64,000 bases of DNA from Isoetes taiwanensis (lineage: Eukaryota; Streptophyta; Lycopodiopsida; Isoetales; Isoetaceae), in NCBI GenBank assembly GCA_021234155.1, contig JAJEKV010000030.1, positions 4,320,050 through 4,384,049 on the forward strand. The letters run 5' to 3'. How positions within the stretch are numbered: the stretch's first letter is position 1; the number at the start of each line of letters is the position of its first letter. The notes under the pieces are model-generated. The model saw nothing but the letters and a program-made list of their open reading frames with translations, was not told the DNA's origin and did no database searches. The position numbers were made by a program, and so were the translations under genes. Below, piece by piece: positions 1-12,760 of this stretch.

Positions 1-1700
1 CATCCGCCCCTCTTATGCACACGTTGTAGATAGGCTGGAACATGCTATGGCGTGATTGTAGCCTTCCCGAGATGCAATCTCATGGAATCACCCTATGAGA
101 CTATTCTGGGTTACATCTCCCCGATCCAATGAAGCAGGTTAAGGAGGCGTCCCCTCCCCGGGCACAATGGAATCCTGGGTGTGCTAGAGGACATGTGCCA
201 CATCAGCAGCCCTCGCATCCATATCTGACTTACTCCCCTGAATCTAAAGGCCGGCTCACCGCGCCCGTTCGAGTTAAGGACGCTCAAATGGCCATATCTT
301 GTAGTCGAGGGAGTGTCAGGCCCATCCCCGGCCCCTTCAGTGACCAACTATAAGCGTAGCACACTATAAAAATCTTGTAGCCACGCTAGGCAAGATCCCA
401 CCCCCATTTCACCATCATACCCGTTGTCTGGTGTTGAATCACAATGTAGCATCCATAGCTAGGTGGGCTCTTGTGCACAAGCTGCATCTAATTGGATTTA
501 AGGGGTTCTAGCTAGGAGCATATCTAATCTTAGATGGCCTTTAGATCTCTACCACCGTTTTACCCATACAACATAGGAGGAACAAAAAGAGAGCATTCAT
601 ATCTGATACATCCATCATAATCTCATCTAGAACCTAAAATAGAGAGACTAATCATCCATCTAACAAGCAAGAGTTAGTTTCTAACTAGAATCTCAAGTTA
701 ACTAAGCCTACTAACCGGTATCTGAGATAGATCTCCCATCTCTCAGGTTCCCCATGCCCTGCTGGTTGAATAAGCTCCTCCTCCTTCTTCAATTGCCCCC
801 AAATCGAATTGGGGCAAATTGGGGTCCCCAATTTGGGTGACCCAAAGTTAGTAGGTCTGCCTTGCCCAATCAATTTGGGCCAGATGGCAATTCTAGATTA
901 GTTATCATTAACTAATTTAATATTTTAGCCTTCTTAATATTAGGTTAAGCCCTAAATTTGAATTAGGTTTTAGGGTTAGTTTTCCATCTTAATAATGAAT
1001 GAGTTAGTATAGCTAACCTTAGTTTATGAATAAGTAATGCACCATTAATTATTCCTAGTGACGTGTCAGGTATTTATATCTAAAAAGGCATATAAATACG
1101 TGGAACATCACAACTTTTGCATTATTATATATAACATGAGTTAAAAGCATATGTACAGAAAACTAGACCAGAATTTTGAGATAAAAAAATCACATAAACC
1201 TACAACCATTTCTTGCAAAACAAAATTATAGGAAGCAAATTATTAATCTATCAAAGAGCATCAGTTCTACATAAATGTACACGCTTGTATCTTGAGTGTA
1301 CAAACTTTGCTTCAGAATCGTATAGGGAATGCACTAAGAGCTGACATTGCTGAAAACATGTATGCAAGTGCCTTGAAATCATGTTTCTTAAAACCACGAC
1401 TACAATCACTTCACCCGCATCAAATTAGGCATCATGATGGCCACAAAGTCAGTTCAGCCACAAGACATCAAGTTGGAACCATGTCTAACAAGTTTTTGTT
1501 GAATATTCTTGTAATCACCATTGCAACTATGAAACTTACAATAGCAGAGGCAGAGCTCCCAAGCACAATTTCAGCACAATGTTCCACCCTTCTCAAATGA
1601 TTTATAATTGAAGCATTTGCATCTTCTTTCTGAATAGTTAGCTAGTTAGTAGTTTTAGTCATACCCTATTGGCAGCATCCATTTAGGACATATGGCGATT
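1..1700. other. Left-edge region without a recognised gene
   Basis: The first 450 bases are relatively GC-rich and continue to the window edge, as an LTR or leader of a retroelement would. I see no protein domain and no second copy in the window to prove that. From about 880 the sequence becomes AT-rich. A 102-codon open frame at 1292-1600 (plus) resembles no family I know and lacks gene context. I find no RNA gene here. Confidence 0.3.
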
Positions 1701-2465
1701 CATTCTCAAATACACACTACACACAATAAGACTTACACTCACCCAGTTCACTCTCAATAGGCATTACATATGACAAACTTGCACTCATCCACTTCTCCAC
1801 CTGATGGTAACCAGCCAGTTCTACACACGAGAAGACTTGCACCCACCCTCTATCTAACAAAGAGAAAAAATCAGCCTCTTTTATGCAGAACCTGTTCCAA
1901 ATCTCTTCATATATTGGGCAATGCAAAAAAGCATGGGTTTCATCTTCCACAATGTTCAATTCACATACCTTGCAGTATCATTCTTCTTTTGGAATCTTTG
2001 ACCAATGCAATTTGTGAGAGCTTGTCTTGTATCTTGCTATGCATTGTTTCAAATGTCTGGGGATACTAGCTTTCAGGTAGCTTTGCTCTGGATACACCAA
2101 TAATGAATTTACATTTGAGATATAACTGACCATTCGTGAACCCTTCTCTGCCCAAAATTGCTCAACAACTCTAGTCTGCACTAGTTCTCCAGCACCCAGA
2201 TCAGTATCGGGTAGCTGATGTAGTGATATTCCCCATCTCTTTGCCCATGAAGTTGCCTCTTGATACCATCCTGATGTCATGGATTGGGATAAAGCCATCT
2301 TGGATAGCCATTCATGTCGCTCTTTACGAATCCTAGCAACAAAGTTCAGGGTTTGATACAAGTCCTTGGCTTTAAGAGGGAGCATGCCAGCATCAGCCAG
2401 TAATATTGAGAAATAGCTAAATGAAATAATGAGAGGCCACATAGAAGATACAAGGGAGAGGAGAG
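1700..2465 (-). mobile_element. 5'-truncated LINE remnant (C-terminal part of ORF2)
   Basis: Two open frames (2481-1978 and 1959-1717), offset by a frameshift, give the C-terminal part of a LINE ORF2. It ends in a cysteine/histidine motif, CKVCELNIVEDETHAFLHC, that is shared in form with the LINE C-termini at 39.1-39.5 kb and 35.1-35.35 kb. The upstream part with endonuclease and RT is missing, so this is a truncated insertion. Its 5' boundary coincides with the left end of the inverted-repeat composite starting at 2466. The 3' end and tail were not found. It is not functional. Confidence 0.7.
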
Positions 2466-4320
2466 ATGACATATTCAACAAAACTTGGACTTATTCAGAT
2501 TTAAAAGATAGCACTTCAAGGATGATATTATAAGAATATATGTATTGTTATATGTATTGTTTAATTCTTCTTGATTATTATATTATTTGTAAGTTTTAAT
2601 TAGATAAGTTTATCCTTAGATTAAAGTCTTAACAGTCATCAAAGTATAAAATTGATTTTCAAACTAATTTTCACTTGAATCTATTTAGAATTAGACATTT
2701 CAAGAACATAAAATTTCAATTTTGAGTGACTTAACAAATTTAATGTTAACAATCATGATAATTTCTAAATGAAATATGATGGTTTGATAAGTGATGACTT
2801 AAAATTATTATAAGAATTTCACAAATGCGGATGTATCTTCAGCTTTGCGAAGATTGAAGTGAACCTACAAATGCTCTTAATGAGCTTCTCACGAATGATA
2901 TGGGAAAAACTGCACCTTAACCGTGATGCAGTCTCAATGGAAGGCTGCAAAGCAATATGTACAATAAAAACTATAAAAGACTCAAATAACAGAAATACAG
3001 ACAAGTTAAGCAATTAAAATACTTACTTGGCAGTACTAACTTGAATACACAATAGAGAATGAGCAGATTCAGCTTTAGTAGATACGTCTCGTTCAAATAA
3101 ATGACAGCCAATCTAAAAATAGATGTGAATTAATATAACATGTTAATGTAACAAAATTATCATAAAAGAGTAAAGTTATTACCATGAGATAGTTTGCGGC
3201 ATCAATTAACATGGTCATTAGCTTTTCTCGCTCAGACCATTCGTCCATGGTCTCGGGCCAAGTCACGAACGACGGATCCCTCCAATAAATTCTATAGAAC
3301 GTACCTCCTACTAACCCAAGTGTAGCAATGCTAGTGATCACTGCATTCTCTTTGATCCCTTCTATAATCTTGGTTAAAATACCCTTCCTAAACACCCATG
3401 CTAACTTAGCAATGGGGATTTGGGATACCATGACTTTGGCTTTTGATTTTGAGTGAATAAGTACGCGGACACTACGACAAGGGCACTACCACCATCTGAC
3501 ACATATGACACATCAAATATGAATAAAATATATTCAACAAAACTTGGACTTATTCATATTTAAAAGATAACACTTCAAGGATGCTATTATAAGAATATAT
3601 GTATTGTTTAATTCTTCTTGATTATTATATTATTTATAAGTTTTAATTAGATAAGTTTATTCTTAAATTAAAACCTTAATAGTCATCAAAGCATAAAATT
3701 GTTTTCAAACTAATTTTCACTTGAATCTATTTAGAATTAGACATTTCAAAAAACATAAAATTTCAATTTCTCAGTGATTTAATAAATTTAATATTAACAA
3801 TCATGATAATTTTTAATGAAATATGATGGTTTGATAAGTGATGACTTAAAATTATTACAAGAATTTCACAATTTACAAGCTTTGACACTTTTAAAAACAC
3901 TTTAAGAAAAAATTTAGTTTTAAATTTATTAAATTATAAAGTTAATGTTTTAATTATAACTATGAATAATTGAAAATATATTGAAAATTAATCAATAATA
4001 AACTTTTCAATTTTTTTTTATTAAAGCATAAGTGTATTATTTAATTAATTTTAGTCTAAAATTCTCTTTAAGTATTTTGAAAAATAACATTTAATTATAG
4101 TGAGCCTTTCTTACATGAAAATTTAATTGTAAATAGATTAAAGTGAAAATTAGTTTAGAAAGCAATTAAATACTTTAGTAACCATCAAAATTTTTATTAA
4201 AAGATAATTAAGACAAATTATTAAAATCAATAAGAGTTAAAATATATATAATATTATCATGGGATCCTTGAAATATATTTATTAGATTTGAATAAGTCCA
4301 AATTTTGTTAAATATGTCAT
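2466..4320. mobile_element. Inverted-repeat composite element enclosing a small gene
   Basis: The outer ends are inverted repeats: ATGACATATTCAACAAAACT at 2466 and its near complement finishing in ATGTCAT at 4320. Inside, a 350-bp AT-rich arm (2466-2822) recurs at about 95% identity by eye as 3535-3870. The 3530-4320 part is itself a fold-back with arms of almost 390 bp. AGAG lies immediately outside both ends, a possible short target duplication. The inner copy lacks the outermost ATGAC extension, so the outer pair are probably the functional ends. The 2823-3529 stretch between the arms carries spliced coding sequence. I cannot assign a transposon superfamily and see no transposase. Confidence 0.6.
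2820..3431 (-). CDS. Small spliced gene of unknown function between transposon arms
   Basis: Exon 1 (3431-3183, 83 codons) starts at ATG and contains a hydrophobic stretch at about residues 28-45 (ENAVITSIATLGLVGGTF). It then has an acidic/tryptophan-rich stretch, WPETMDEWSEREKL. It ends at a perfect CATG|GTAATA donor. A 70-base intron ends in TTTTTAG. Exon 2 (3112-3027) stays open and ends at a GTAAGT donor. The next strong acceptor (TTTGCAG, exon from 2944) opens onto a long frame ending in TGA at about 2820, but the phase from exon 2 would give an early stop. Either an alternative acceptor is used or an indel separates them. The final TGA lies at the junction with the transposon arm, so the original 3' end may be lost. 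I do not recognise the protein. It is likely a gene fragment captured or trapped by the surrounding element. Confidence 0.5.
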
Positions 4321-4329
4321 AGAGCTTAT

Positions 4330-7300
4330 TGTTCCATCAAGTCATTTCTTCCTATTAAACTGAAAAGAAAGAACAAAAGATACTTTATCCATTTCCACTT
4401 TGGGAGATGGTATGATCCATCCCCTATTGAAGTATGTTTGGGATTGAACCCCAAATAAGGGAACCAAATCTCATCAGCTCCAGTGTGGGGTTTATGTGGC
4501 ATTGGTAATGTGTCGTCATCAAGCTATGAGCTGGCATCCCATAGCTTGCTGAGGAAGCATGTATCAAGATACTGCATTAGACTGTGGCAACTGCCTCTGT
4601 TTGCACTTGGATGCACCTATGCTCTTGCACATTCCATCTGGCCAACTATTGAGTTCTATTTTCTTGCCAACAGGCCTTTAGGCATTGAGGCCCCATTAAC
4701 ACGGTGTAACCGAGGTTAGGGAGGCAAGTATCATCCATACTGACCATCTTCTGGAAGTAGATGATGTGTCTATCAAGGGCACCCCTCTGAAGAGACAAGG
4801 AGCCTGTCTCCTGCAACGGTATTTGGTATGGAACTGTGGACTTTGCCCCCAGGGCCCGTGCCAAGAAAGCTTTCTGCACCTTCTCCAAGTGGCGAGGGAA
4901 ACCACCGGGCCTTAGACCTCGATTCCACTAGTACCTTGAATAGGTGTGATTGGTGGGCCCAATCATACAGCTCCTCCTTGTGGATACTATTCTGCATTGC
5001 ATGGAGCGCCTGCCTGCTGCAGAATTGTCCCAGTTCATGGCAGACAAGAACTCCACCCCCAAATATTTGTAAATGGGTACCACTTCGACATTTTGGCCAG
5101 GATAAGTGAGGGTTAAGATATGAGGACCACCTTGGTCTTGGCCAAGTTGACGCACATGTCAATCGTCTAGCAAAATGTGTCCATGGTATCGAGATGGCAT
5201 TGCATGTCTACCTACATCAGCATAAATCAGCTGCCTAGTGATTTGGTGTAGAAGTTGAGCTCCATCGCCTCCATTATCAACAAGCCATCTCTCAAACTGA
5301 TCAATGTACATGCCAAAGACAGTGTGGAGAGAGAGGGCATCCCGGGCGAACCCTAATACTGCTCTCGAATAGTTGGCCCGCTGGTTACAACCGGCCTGAG
5401 CATGTCTCATATAACTTGGTACACCACGTTTTGCGATTCGCGAGCACCTCCGGTTGTTGCAATTTTGTCCCTGACTTTTTTGAAACACGGTGTCAAAAGC
5501 CTTGGCGAAGTCTGAAAGCGACAATACGAGGTCTTCTTGGGGTGGTTCATTGTCCTTCACGAGTTAATCGTGAGGATGTGATCAATGGTTGAGTGCCTCG
5601 GCCTAAATCCTGCCTCCATAAGTCTTTGCGAACCTGCGCCTGCCAATCTTGTCAAAAAAACTCGAGGATCGTGAGGAGCTTTGCAAACAGAGCTAATCAT
5701 GGCCGGTCCGATGGTGGCGGACGGTGTAGATCTCTGCCTTGTAGGTGGAACCACCATACTAGTGGTCCCTTCTTGCGGGGAAAACCTTCCCTTAATGCCA
5801 TTTTGAACATGGCGGTTAGTATTGGCGCATGGGCGGTCCTACCCGCCAGAGTAACTTCCGCGCATCTCAGGCAGTGCGGCGGCTTTGCCGTGGCTAGGCA
5901 TTTGCAACCTCTGCGCTACCTGCGCCTCACGTGATTCCCGTACGGGGCTCTCTTGGAGGGTAATGCTATCTGTGCACCCTCAAGATTGTAGCGCTACTAC
6001 ATGTATTGTCCCCCTTGCTTGGAGGTGATGTTTCTTGTGGGCGATACTCGTCTTCTGAGCACTCTTTGCCAAAAGGTCATGGGACGACGTTCCAGGAGGA
6101 AGAACATTTCCTGTTGATGGGCCGCAATATACCTGGCCTTTCTAGCCTTAAAGAAAGTGCAGTATTGCCTGATCGCATCCAGGCATACAACATGGTATAT
6201 GACCTGGCAGAGCTAGCGTTTGTGTTCCTTGCACTCGGCATCAAACCACGGGTTAAGCAGGAAGGTCGTGGCCCACGATGTTAAATGCAGGCAGCTTCTC
6301 CCAAAACAATTTTTGTAGCAGCCCGAGGGGCGTCAATGAGCTGCCCACCATTTCGCCAGCGTGAAGCTGCGAATGCTTGCCGGATCCTCCATGAGCACAC
6401 ACAGGGAGTAAGTCTAAGCATGCTCATAGTCAATTGGGCTGGGGCATCGCGAGGGAGGTGTTATCTGAGGTTGGAGCAACTTGCCAAACCCGGTTTACAA
6501 GTAGAGTGGCGGTGGTCTGGGTCCATCTCCTCATCCCCTACCATCACATTCCCCACTCGAAGTGCTTGATGACATGCATGTCTTGCTTAGCCACCAATAC
6601 ATAGTCCACCATGCTGGACCCGCCTTCTTGGTTCTCCTGCCTGCAAGTGTGCTGGCAAGAGGACGACCACTGTGCTAGTCCATTGCAAATCACCAGGTCA
6701 AAGATATTGCAAAGCAACAACAACTGCCTCCCATAGCGCGAAACCTAAATGTCATATGATGCCCGTGGCCAAGCTCCTTCTGAAGGGCTCAGTTGCAACA
6801 CATCATTTGCTAAAGGGTTCTCATGGGCTATTTTGTGCGAGTGCGTGCATTGAAGTCTCCAACAAGCATGACACTACCCCACTCCTTGTGCTGCTGTATG
6901 TTATCGTATAGATCGACATAGGGCTCCAGCCTATTCACATCCGAGTGGGTGTGATAGAAATTGCTCTCGGCATGTGGGAAGTGATAGGCCACCACAAAGA
7001 GAGGGTTGCCACTGCAATTTTGCACGCGCACCTATGCTTGTCTGTCTTGCACATGGAAACTGTCTGTACCAAGGCTGTCCGGTAGTAGCCTCCGTGTCCC
7101 CGCTTTCTCGTGCATTAATTGAAGACGGGAGTAGCATTGGTATCATGGCAAGTCAGATAGCCTGTGTCCAGCATGCTCCCATGTTTCCATGAGGAAGATG
7201 AGGTCCATATCGGGGGCCACCGAGCTGAGACTGTATCCCTTCTACCACGAGAAACCCCGACAATTCCAAGAGACCATGCATAGGTACAATCCCTATTTGT

Positions 7301-7700
7301 TGGCAGGAGCTGCAACTGTAGGTTTGGTGGTGGCGACACAAGGGGTGGTGGTAGAGGTGGAGGTAGCATGTGGCTTACTGGCAGTGGCAGGTGGAGCCAT
7401 TGGAGTAGGGTGTGTGGCTGGGGTCCCAGCAAAAGGGCCTCGAGGGTTCGAGGTGCCCGCATCAGCATTTGGTGGTCGGAAGATCTGCATCCTTCCCTGG
7501 ACCAATCCTGCCGCCCCTCCTTGTTTGCAGACGCCCTTGATTTTTTCAACTTGTATTATGCGTGGTCCTCTGTTGTCGCGGTGATTCGATTCATGTACAA
7601 ACGGTTCCCTTCAAGCTGCACATACGGCGGCGCGGGATGGCTACTGCGTTCGTTCTTCGTCCACGGCCCGTGAAGGTGACCATAGCGGGCGCTAAGAACC
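4330..7700 (-). mobile_element. Degenerate LINE (second family) with endonuclease and RT remnants
   Basis: Read on the minus strand, the order matches a LINE. A proline-rich segment (7505-7293) comes first. It is followed by an endonuclease (7240-6830) with METWEH-type and MLVGDFNART motifs, and then by RT. The RT shows AGFRPRHSTIDHILT near 5640, DFAKAFDTV near 5480, LIYAD near 5230 and IYKYLGVEF near 5070. A C-terminal region follows down to about 4440. The reading frame is broken repeatedly by indels and stops, and the second Asp of the YADD box is lost. It is an old copy, richer in GC than its surroundings. No 3' tail is seen because the inverted-repeat composite abuts it at 4320. Confidence 0.8.
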
Positions 7701-10700
7701 TTGGACTCCATGGCGGCTTCGCCCTAACAATAATGTATGGGCATATGGAATGTTATCACAGGCGGGGATGCATTAATGCGAAACCGGTTAATGAGGTGCT
7801 CCCCTACCTCTTAAATCGGTCGCACCACCACATTATGGCTCTGCATCTACGCTCCTAGAATTATGAGATGGCGGTGGCATGGCTGTGGGCTGTATTCTGG
7901 CGGCGTTGTTTTGCGGTGTCTTGGGGTGGGAGGTATTAACTTTACATTGGGGTGGTGGTGGTAGCATGGGGGCACTTGGTGATCGCGGCGACATGTAAGC
8001 CCTAGTTGATGTCTTCTTGGTTTTTGGGTATATGGGTAAGATCGAAGTTTTTTATCATAATCGTTTTTTTTTTTTTGGTAGCAGAGATCTTTAGTGGTTC
8101 CGACTCTATTGCCATACAAAACCAATATCTCCTCATTTATTTCTTGTGCTTACAAAGATTGTGCAAATAAGTTTACGCAAATGGATAATTTTGTGCAAAT
8201 TGTTTTCAATTAAGTTGTCAAGTAATGCCATCTCTATAGTTTTGAAGTTTTTCTCTTTTTCCTTAGTCTTCAACATTTACTCTGCATTTCATCAAATGCT
8301 TACTAATAGTGTGCAAACAAATTTACATAGATAGATAATTCTTGCACGAACTATGTTCTCGTTGTCAACTCACTTCCATAGGCACACAGGGGTTGAGAAA
8401 GATTAGCTTCTCCAAACTTAGAGATTATATATAAATTATATACGTAGATAGTGCCTAGATTCAAAGGCGCTACATTATATATTTTGTGCCTCTAGTTGAG
8501 AAAACACTGTCACCCATCACTGCCCGTCATTGTGGTAGTGTCTCGACACATAAAGTTAAATAATGTAGAAATGTATTTGTCTTCAAAACAAACTTGTTTC
8601 ATCCAAATGGGCATGTTGGTTGAGCATTTGTATTCATTGAGGTTTCAAGGAAATATTCCAGGCACAACGAACAACCCACTTTATGCAGGATAAATATATA
8701 TCTAAGAAACAACAAACTAGCAGAAACGCAGGGTTGGGGAAACGATAGGGTGGGATTGGAAAAGTTTGAAGGAAGAAATAGGGGAGGGAATGTAATTTTT
8801 GTTTTACAAATTTTTAAAATAATTTTTACAACATATAAGGAGGCCGACTAAAAAAAGAAAAGGCTGAAGATGTTGAGAAGTATGAAGGTAGTTTAAACAT
8901 GTTCCAGTTTGAGATAGTAGGGCATGATACCAATCGTCATGAGTAAACATGTTAGAAAAGCAGTTCATCCTGTTAAGAATGGCTATAACAATTTGCGTAG
9001 TAATCCTTCAAGTTCTAAGAAGTCAGGTATTTGAGGCGAAATGGGTAATTACGATATAAGAGTTTAGATGCCGTATGTCTAAAGTGATGAAATAGACTGA
9101 ACATGACGTAAACATTGTTTTTAGAGTTTGGAAAATCATTTTTAATTTTGCAATTAGTAGTTTCACTCAAGTTTGAAAGAGGATGCCCTACATATTATAT
9201 GTTTAGTTTAGGAGAATAAGCATCTTCAACAAAAGTGCATAAGTACATGAGGTTGATTTTATTGGGTTTTTTTTTCTTGAATGTTAATGTGTAGTTAGTT
9301 AAACGTTGTAAGCACATGATGAGAATGTTCACATATTTGAAACCTTACCTCTATAAAACCAATTACAATATACAATTAGGATAGATTATCCCATTGTTGA
9401 AGATTCCATAGTTTCTTATTATTGTAGATTGTGTAAAGAGTACATATATGTGTAGTAAAATACCGGTAACGATGGATTACAATGTTTTTGCAAGAAAATT
9501 ATTTAACATCAATAAAGCATTTGTTTCCTTCTTGATGTATTTGCTTGTTTGATCTAGAAACCTTTGATGTCACCTGTTAGTTATGAAGTTAGAATTTAGA
9601 TCCATAGGATGGCTCAGTATAACAAAAATAACCACTGCAAGCATAGCATTAGTCAGAATAAACCACAGGGAAGAACAAGCATAAGGGTTTGAAATAAAAA
9701 AACCATAAAACTCAAATTTACTCAAATGTGAATATCTGATCCAATTCAATGTCTTCTATAACTGCATGATTAGCTTGACTTTGTTGTGATGATCAGAAGT
9801 TCTTTGTGACTTTGTTTGAACAAAGGATTTGTCCAAAGCAATTGACCAAATAAGGTAGTCAATTTCTTGTAGATTGATTCAGACTACAACAATTTTCCAG
9901 TCAATATAATACGAGATAGATAATGAAATAAGCCCAAATTGCTGAAAAAAAAGAAGATAGATCAAGTTTCATTATGTATTAGGCCTCTGCAATACCATAC
10001 AATACCCTCTAAAAGAAGCAATACGATACATCATGAACTTGCAAAGGCACAATCAAGATTGGTTATGGATAATTTAAAACAATAATTGATAAGCTACATT
10101 TTCCAATCTAATGGTAAAAACAATTTAAGAAAAGCGGGAAGTTTAATAGTTACATGTGTTCTAGCATCTTCATATATATATCGACATTTAGATCACATGC
10201 GGGGAACTTGGCGACACTAAAACCATGTTATCGATATCAATTATGATGATTAAGACATTTGACTTAAGTATTAAGACCACACCGCAACTAGTGGATTTTT
10301 CCTTCCAGAAGGCCATTTCTTTTCTTTTGGCAATAGGACATGGAATAATGTAAAATAAGACACACTTATCAAGCGCCATAGCTAATACTAGTATTGAGTA
10401 GTACCTTAACGAAAGAAACTTCGAAATAGCTTGTCTCTTGTCGAGGAGGCGAGCTAGATTTACTGCAATAATCGGGACTATCATTGTTTTGAATTATTAT
10501 TCACATAAAATGCATTGTCTCTGCTAGACAACCACATTCTTGATGATCTTGTCATAGATGAAGCCCGGACGAAGAACCTTTTATGAATTATGAAACGGAC
10601 TTTCAATATGCTTAGGAAATACCTAAAAGACCAAGCACCCAAGAAAAATGGTTGTCTTTAAGCTGGGCCATACACCAAGAGAATACTAGAAGATGCATGC

Positions 10701-12190
10701 CTACACTAAAAATCAAATCTTACGACCAGGCCTCTCCTTAGAGCAACAAAGCGCATCATAAAGAAAGCAATGATATATTTCATCAAAGAATGGAGGGATG
10801 ATGCAAAGAGATAGAAAGCACACGGATTTATGCACCTAATGCACATAAAGTTCTTCTTTGCATCATATAAACCCTTTGCACAACTTTGGGGTATCTAAGG
10901 CGCATAGCCATAAACCTTTAAAAAAGGTAAAATGATTTGACTTTTGGTGATGTTTGTGGCAATGATCATCTGCTACAAATTTGAATTTTGTTGTGCCCAA
11001 CAGTGCCAGTTCTTTTGGCAATGGCGGGGCTCACCGGGAGCATTATATTTAATCTGGATTTTAAACCTAGTTGCAAAATAAATAGCGAAATTTAAAGAAA
11101 CTAGGCCTAACCTTGTAGAAATGAGAAGGAAAACCACCAAAGTCATATATCATGCCATTGTTTAGTGTCATGGAACCAGACAGGAGTCTCTAGTATTCCA
11201 ATCTTGTTGAGATCATAAGCCCTCGAAAAAAACTTGCTTCTGATTCTTGACCACAAAAGCGGCGCATTTTATTCAAAAGCGGCCGGTACATTTGATTGAG
11301 GAAAGCGGCCGAGATGTTAAAAGCTTGGAAAACAAATTGGGCGAGAGAGCCCTTTAAGGTACCCAGGATGAGCTATGGCATCGGCTTTAAAGGAACTTGG
11401 GGCTAAAATCACACTCTGCTAAACCCAATTAATTCGTAGCAAATTTGGGCGCATATTTGACCTAAAAATAGTTACGTCATTTGCCCCATATCACCTTTGC
11501 ATCAATGACACATAGCGACAGCGAATTACGATCAAAGCTCTTAAATCATTCTTTGATGATCTTTATTTCCACTATTTTCATATAAGATCAGTCTATCTCT
11601 CGCCATCACGGGTGAAATTACTTTACGCTCATATGTATGCCAAAAAGCCGCGCCACGGTTTCCCTAAACACTTTTGAAACCACAGTTCTAAATTTGAAAA
11701 GACATCGAGAATGCTACACCATATGGTGTACTCTACATAAAAAAAATGCCAAAACTCATTGTCTTTCCGCATTTCGCCATCGATTTTTACATCCGGTTTT
11801 CAGCGATTTTCGGCGATCTTCAAACATCTTCCCTTTGGTTCCAACAGTTCATTTTGACTCCGGTGATTTCTGTAAAACTCATCGGCAAACTGCAATTGCG
11901 GAAAAGAAGCCGGTCGACATCGGGTTGGACCACGAAGGATGTCTCTGGATTACGTCAGCGTTGACATCTGCAAAAACCCTAAGTCCGCGTCCGGTCCCCA
12001 TTTGTATGCGGGTTCATGAAGCATACACAGTAGAAGATTCTTGGTTGAAATCATTGCATTTTGTTTCTACCATCGGATGCGCCATAGTAGGAGTTCGCGA
12101 AAGGCGCGGCGGAGAATTTTTCGAGTTTTTCTAATTTCCACGGCGATGCGATTCGAAATTAGAGAATCGGACGGCTCAAATTGATTTTGG
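7700..12190. other. AT-rich spacer, no supported gene
   Basis: 7700-8125 may hold the 5' part of the adjacent LINE, including a basic minus-strand open frame at 8125-7847. From 8130 to 11550 the sequence is AT-rich with only short unconvincing frames. 11600-12150 is richer in CpG and has a 165-codon plus-strand frame (11637-12134) with no recognisable domain. Its position just upstream of clathrin makes leader, promoter or old repeat sequence as likely as a gene. Confidence 0.4.
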
Positions 12191-12760
12191 GTGACGTGGC
12201 TAAAATTGGGACAACGTGGCAAAAAGCTAAATTTCTAGCCTTTTTCAGTGCGGGGGGACTTAGGCAACCACAATTGCTAAAAATTCTTTAGCCTGAATGG
12301 GCAAAAAAAAAAAAACAAAAAAATTGTGGGCAAAAAAGAAACTGGGAAGGGAATATTCTACAGCTAACTCTACAGGGGAAGGGAATATTCAGTCGTAGTG
12401 CGGGACTATGCAGTGTTCTTTAGCCACTGTTCTTCGTATGATATTTTGTTTGTAAAGCGGGGGCCCTCGCGAAGACCTTCTAGGTCGTCGATCGCGAAGT
12501 AGCATCAAACTCGTCTCTCAGATCTGGGTTAGGCTACTGCCGGATCTGCTTGATTTTACGGTAATCCGCATTTGCGATCTGTTTTTTTCCCCTTTTGGCG
12601 ATGTCTTTGCTTTTTTTTCATTCGAATGCTCGCGCTTTTCTGGCGCATTTTAGGTCCTTATGTTGTTTATCGAGAGCTTAGCTCATGTCTATTTAGATGT
12701 TCATCTTACGTGCCGTGTTGCATCTCCACAGATCTGAGGTTTTGACACGAACTAGCCGAC
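12190..12760 (+). promoter_or_regulatory. Putative clathrin promoter and 5'UTR intron
   Basis: Two ACGTGGC cores, the bZIP/G-box-like type, lie at 12194-12200 and 12214-12220, exactly 20 bases apart, which would put them on the same helix face. The leader appears to hold an intron. A donor TTTTACG|GTAATC at 12561 and a pyrimidine-containing acceptor CTCCACAG ending at 12731 would leave 29 bases of leader before the ATG. Leader introns are common in plant housekeeping genes. The motifs are visible; the promoter role and splice choice are inferred. Confidence 0.45.

Noticed and set aside
7115-7584. Overlapping long frames on both strands with Pro- or Val/Gly-rich composition
   Set aside because: The minus-strand LINE remnant explains the region. 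The extra frames are shadows of GC-rich sequence.
11637-12134. 165-codon open frame upstream of clathrin
   Set aside because: No domain, codon-like composition or splice context. It lies in a CpG-richer zone where long frames arise by chance.
12480-12500. TCGATCGCGA near the clathrin leader as part of the palindrome set
   Set aside because: It is a short isolated dyad without the extended arms of the 28-33 kb sites.
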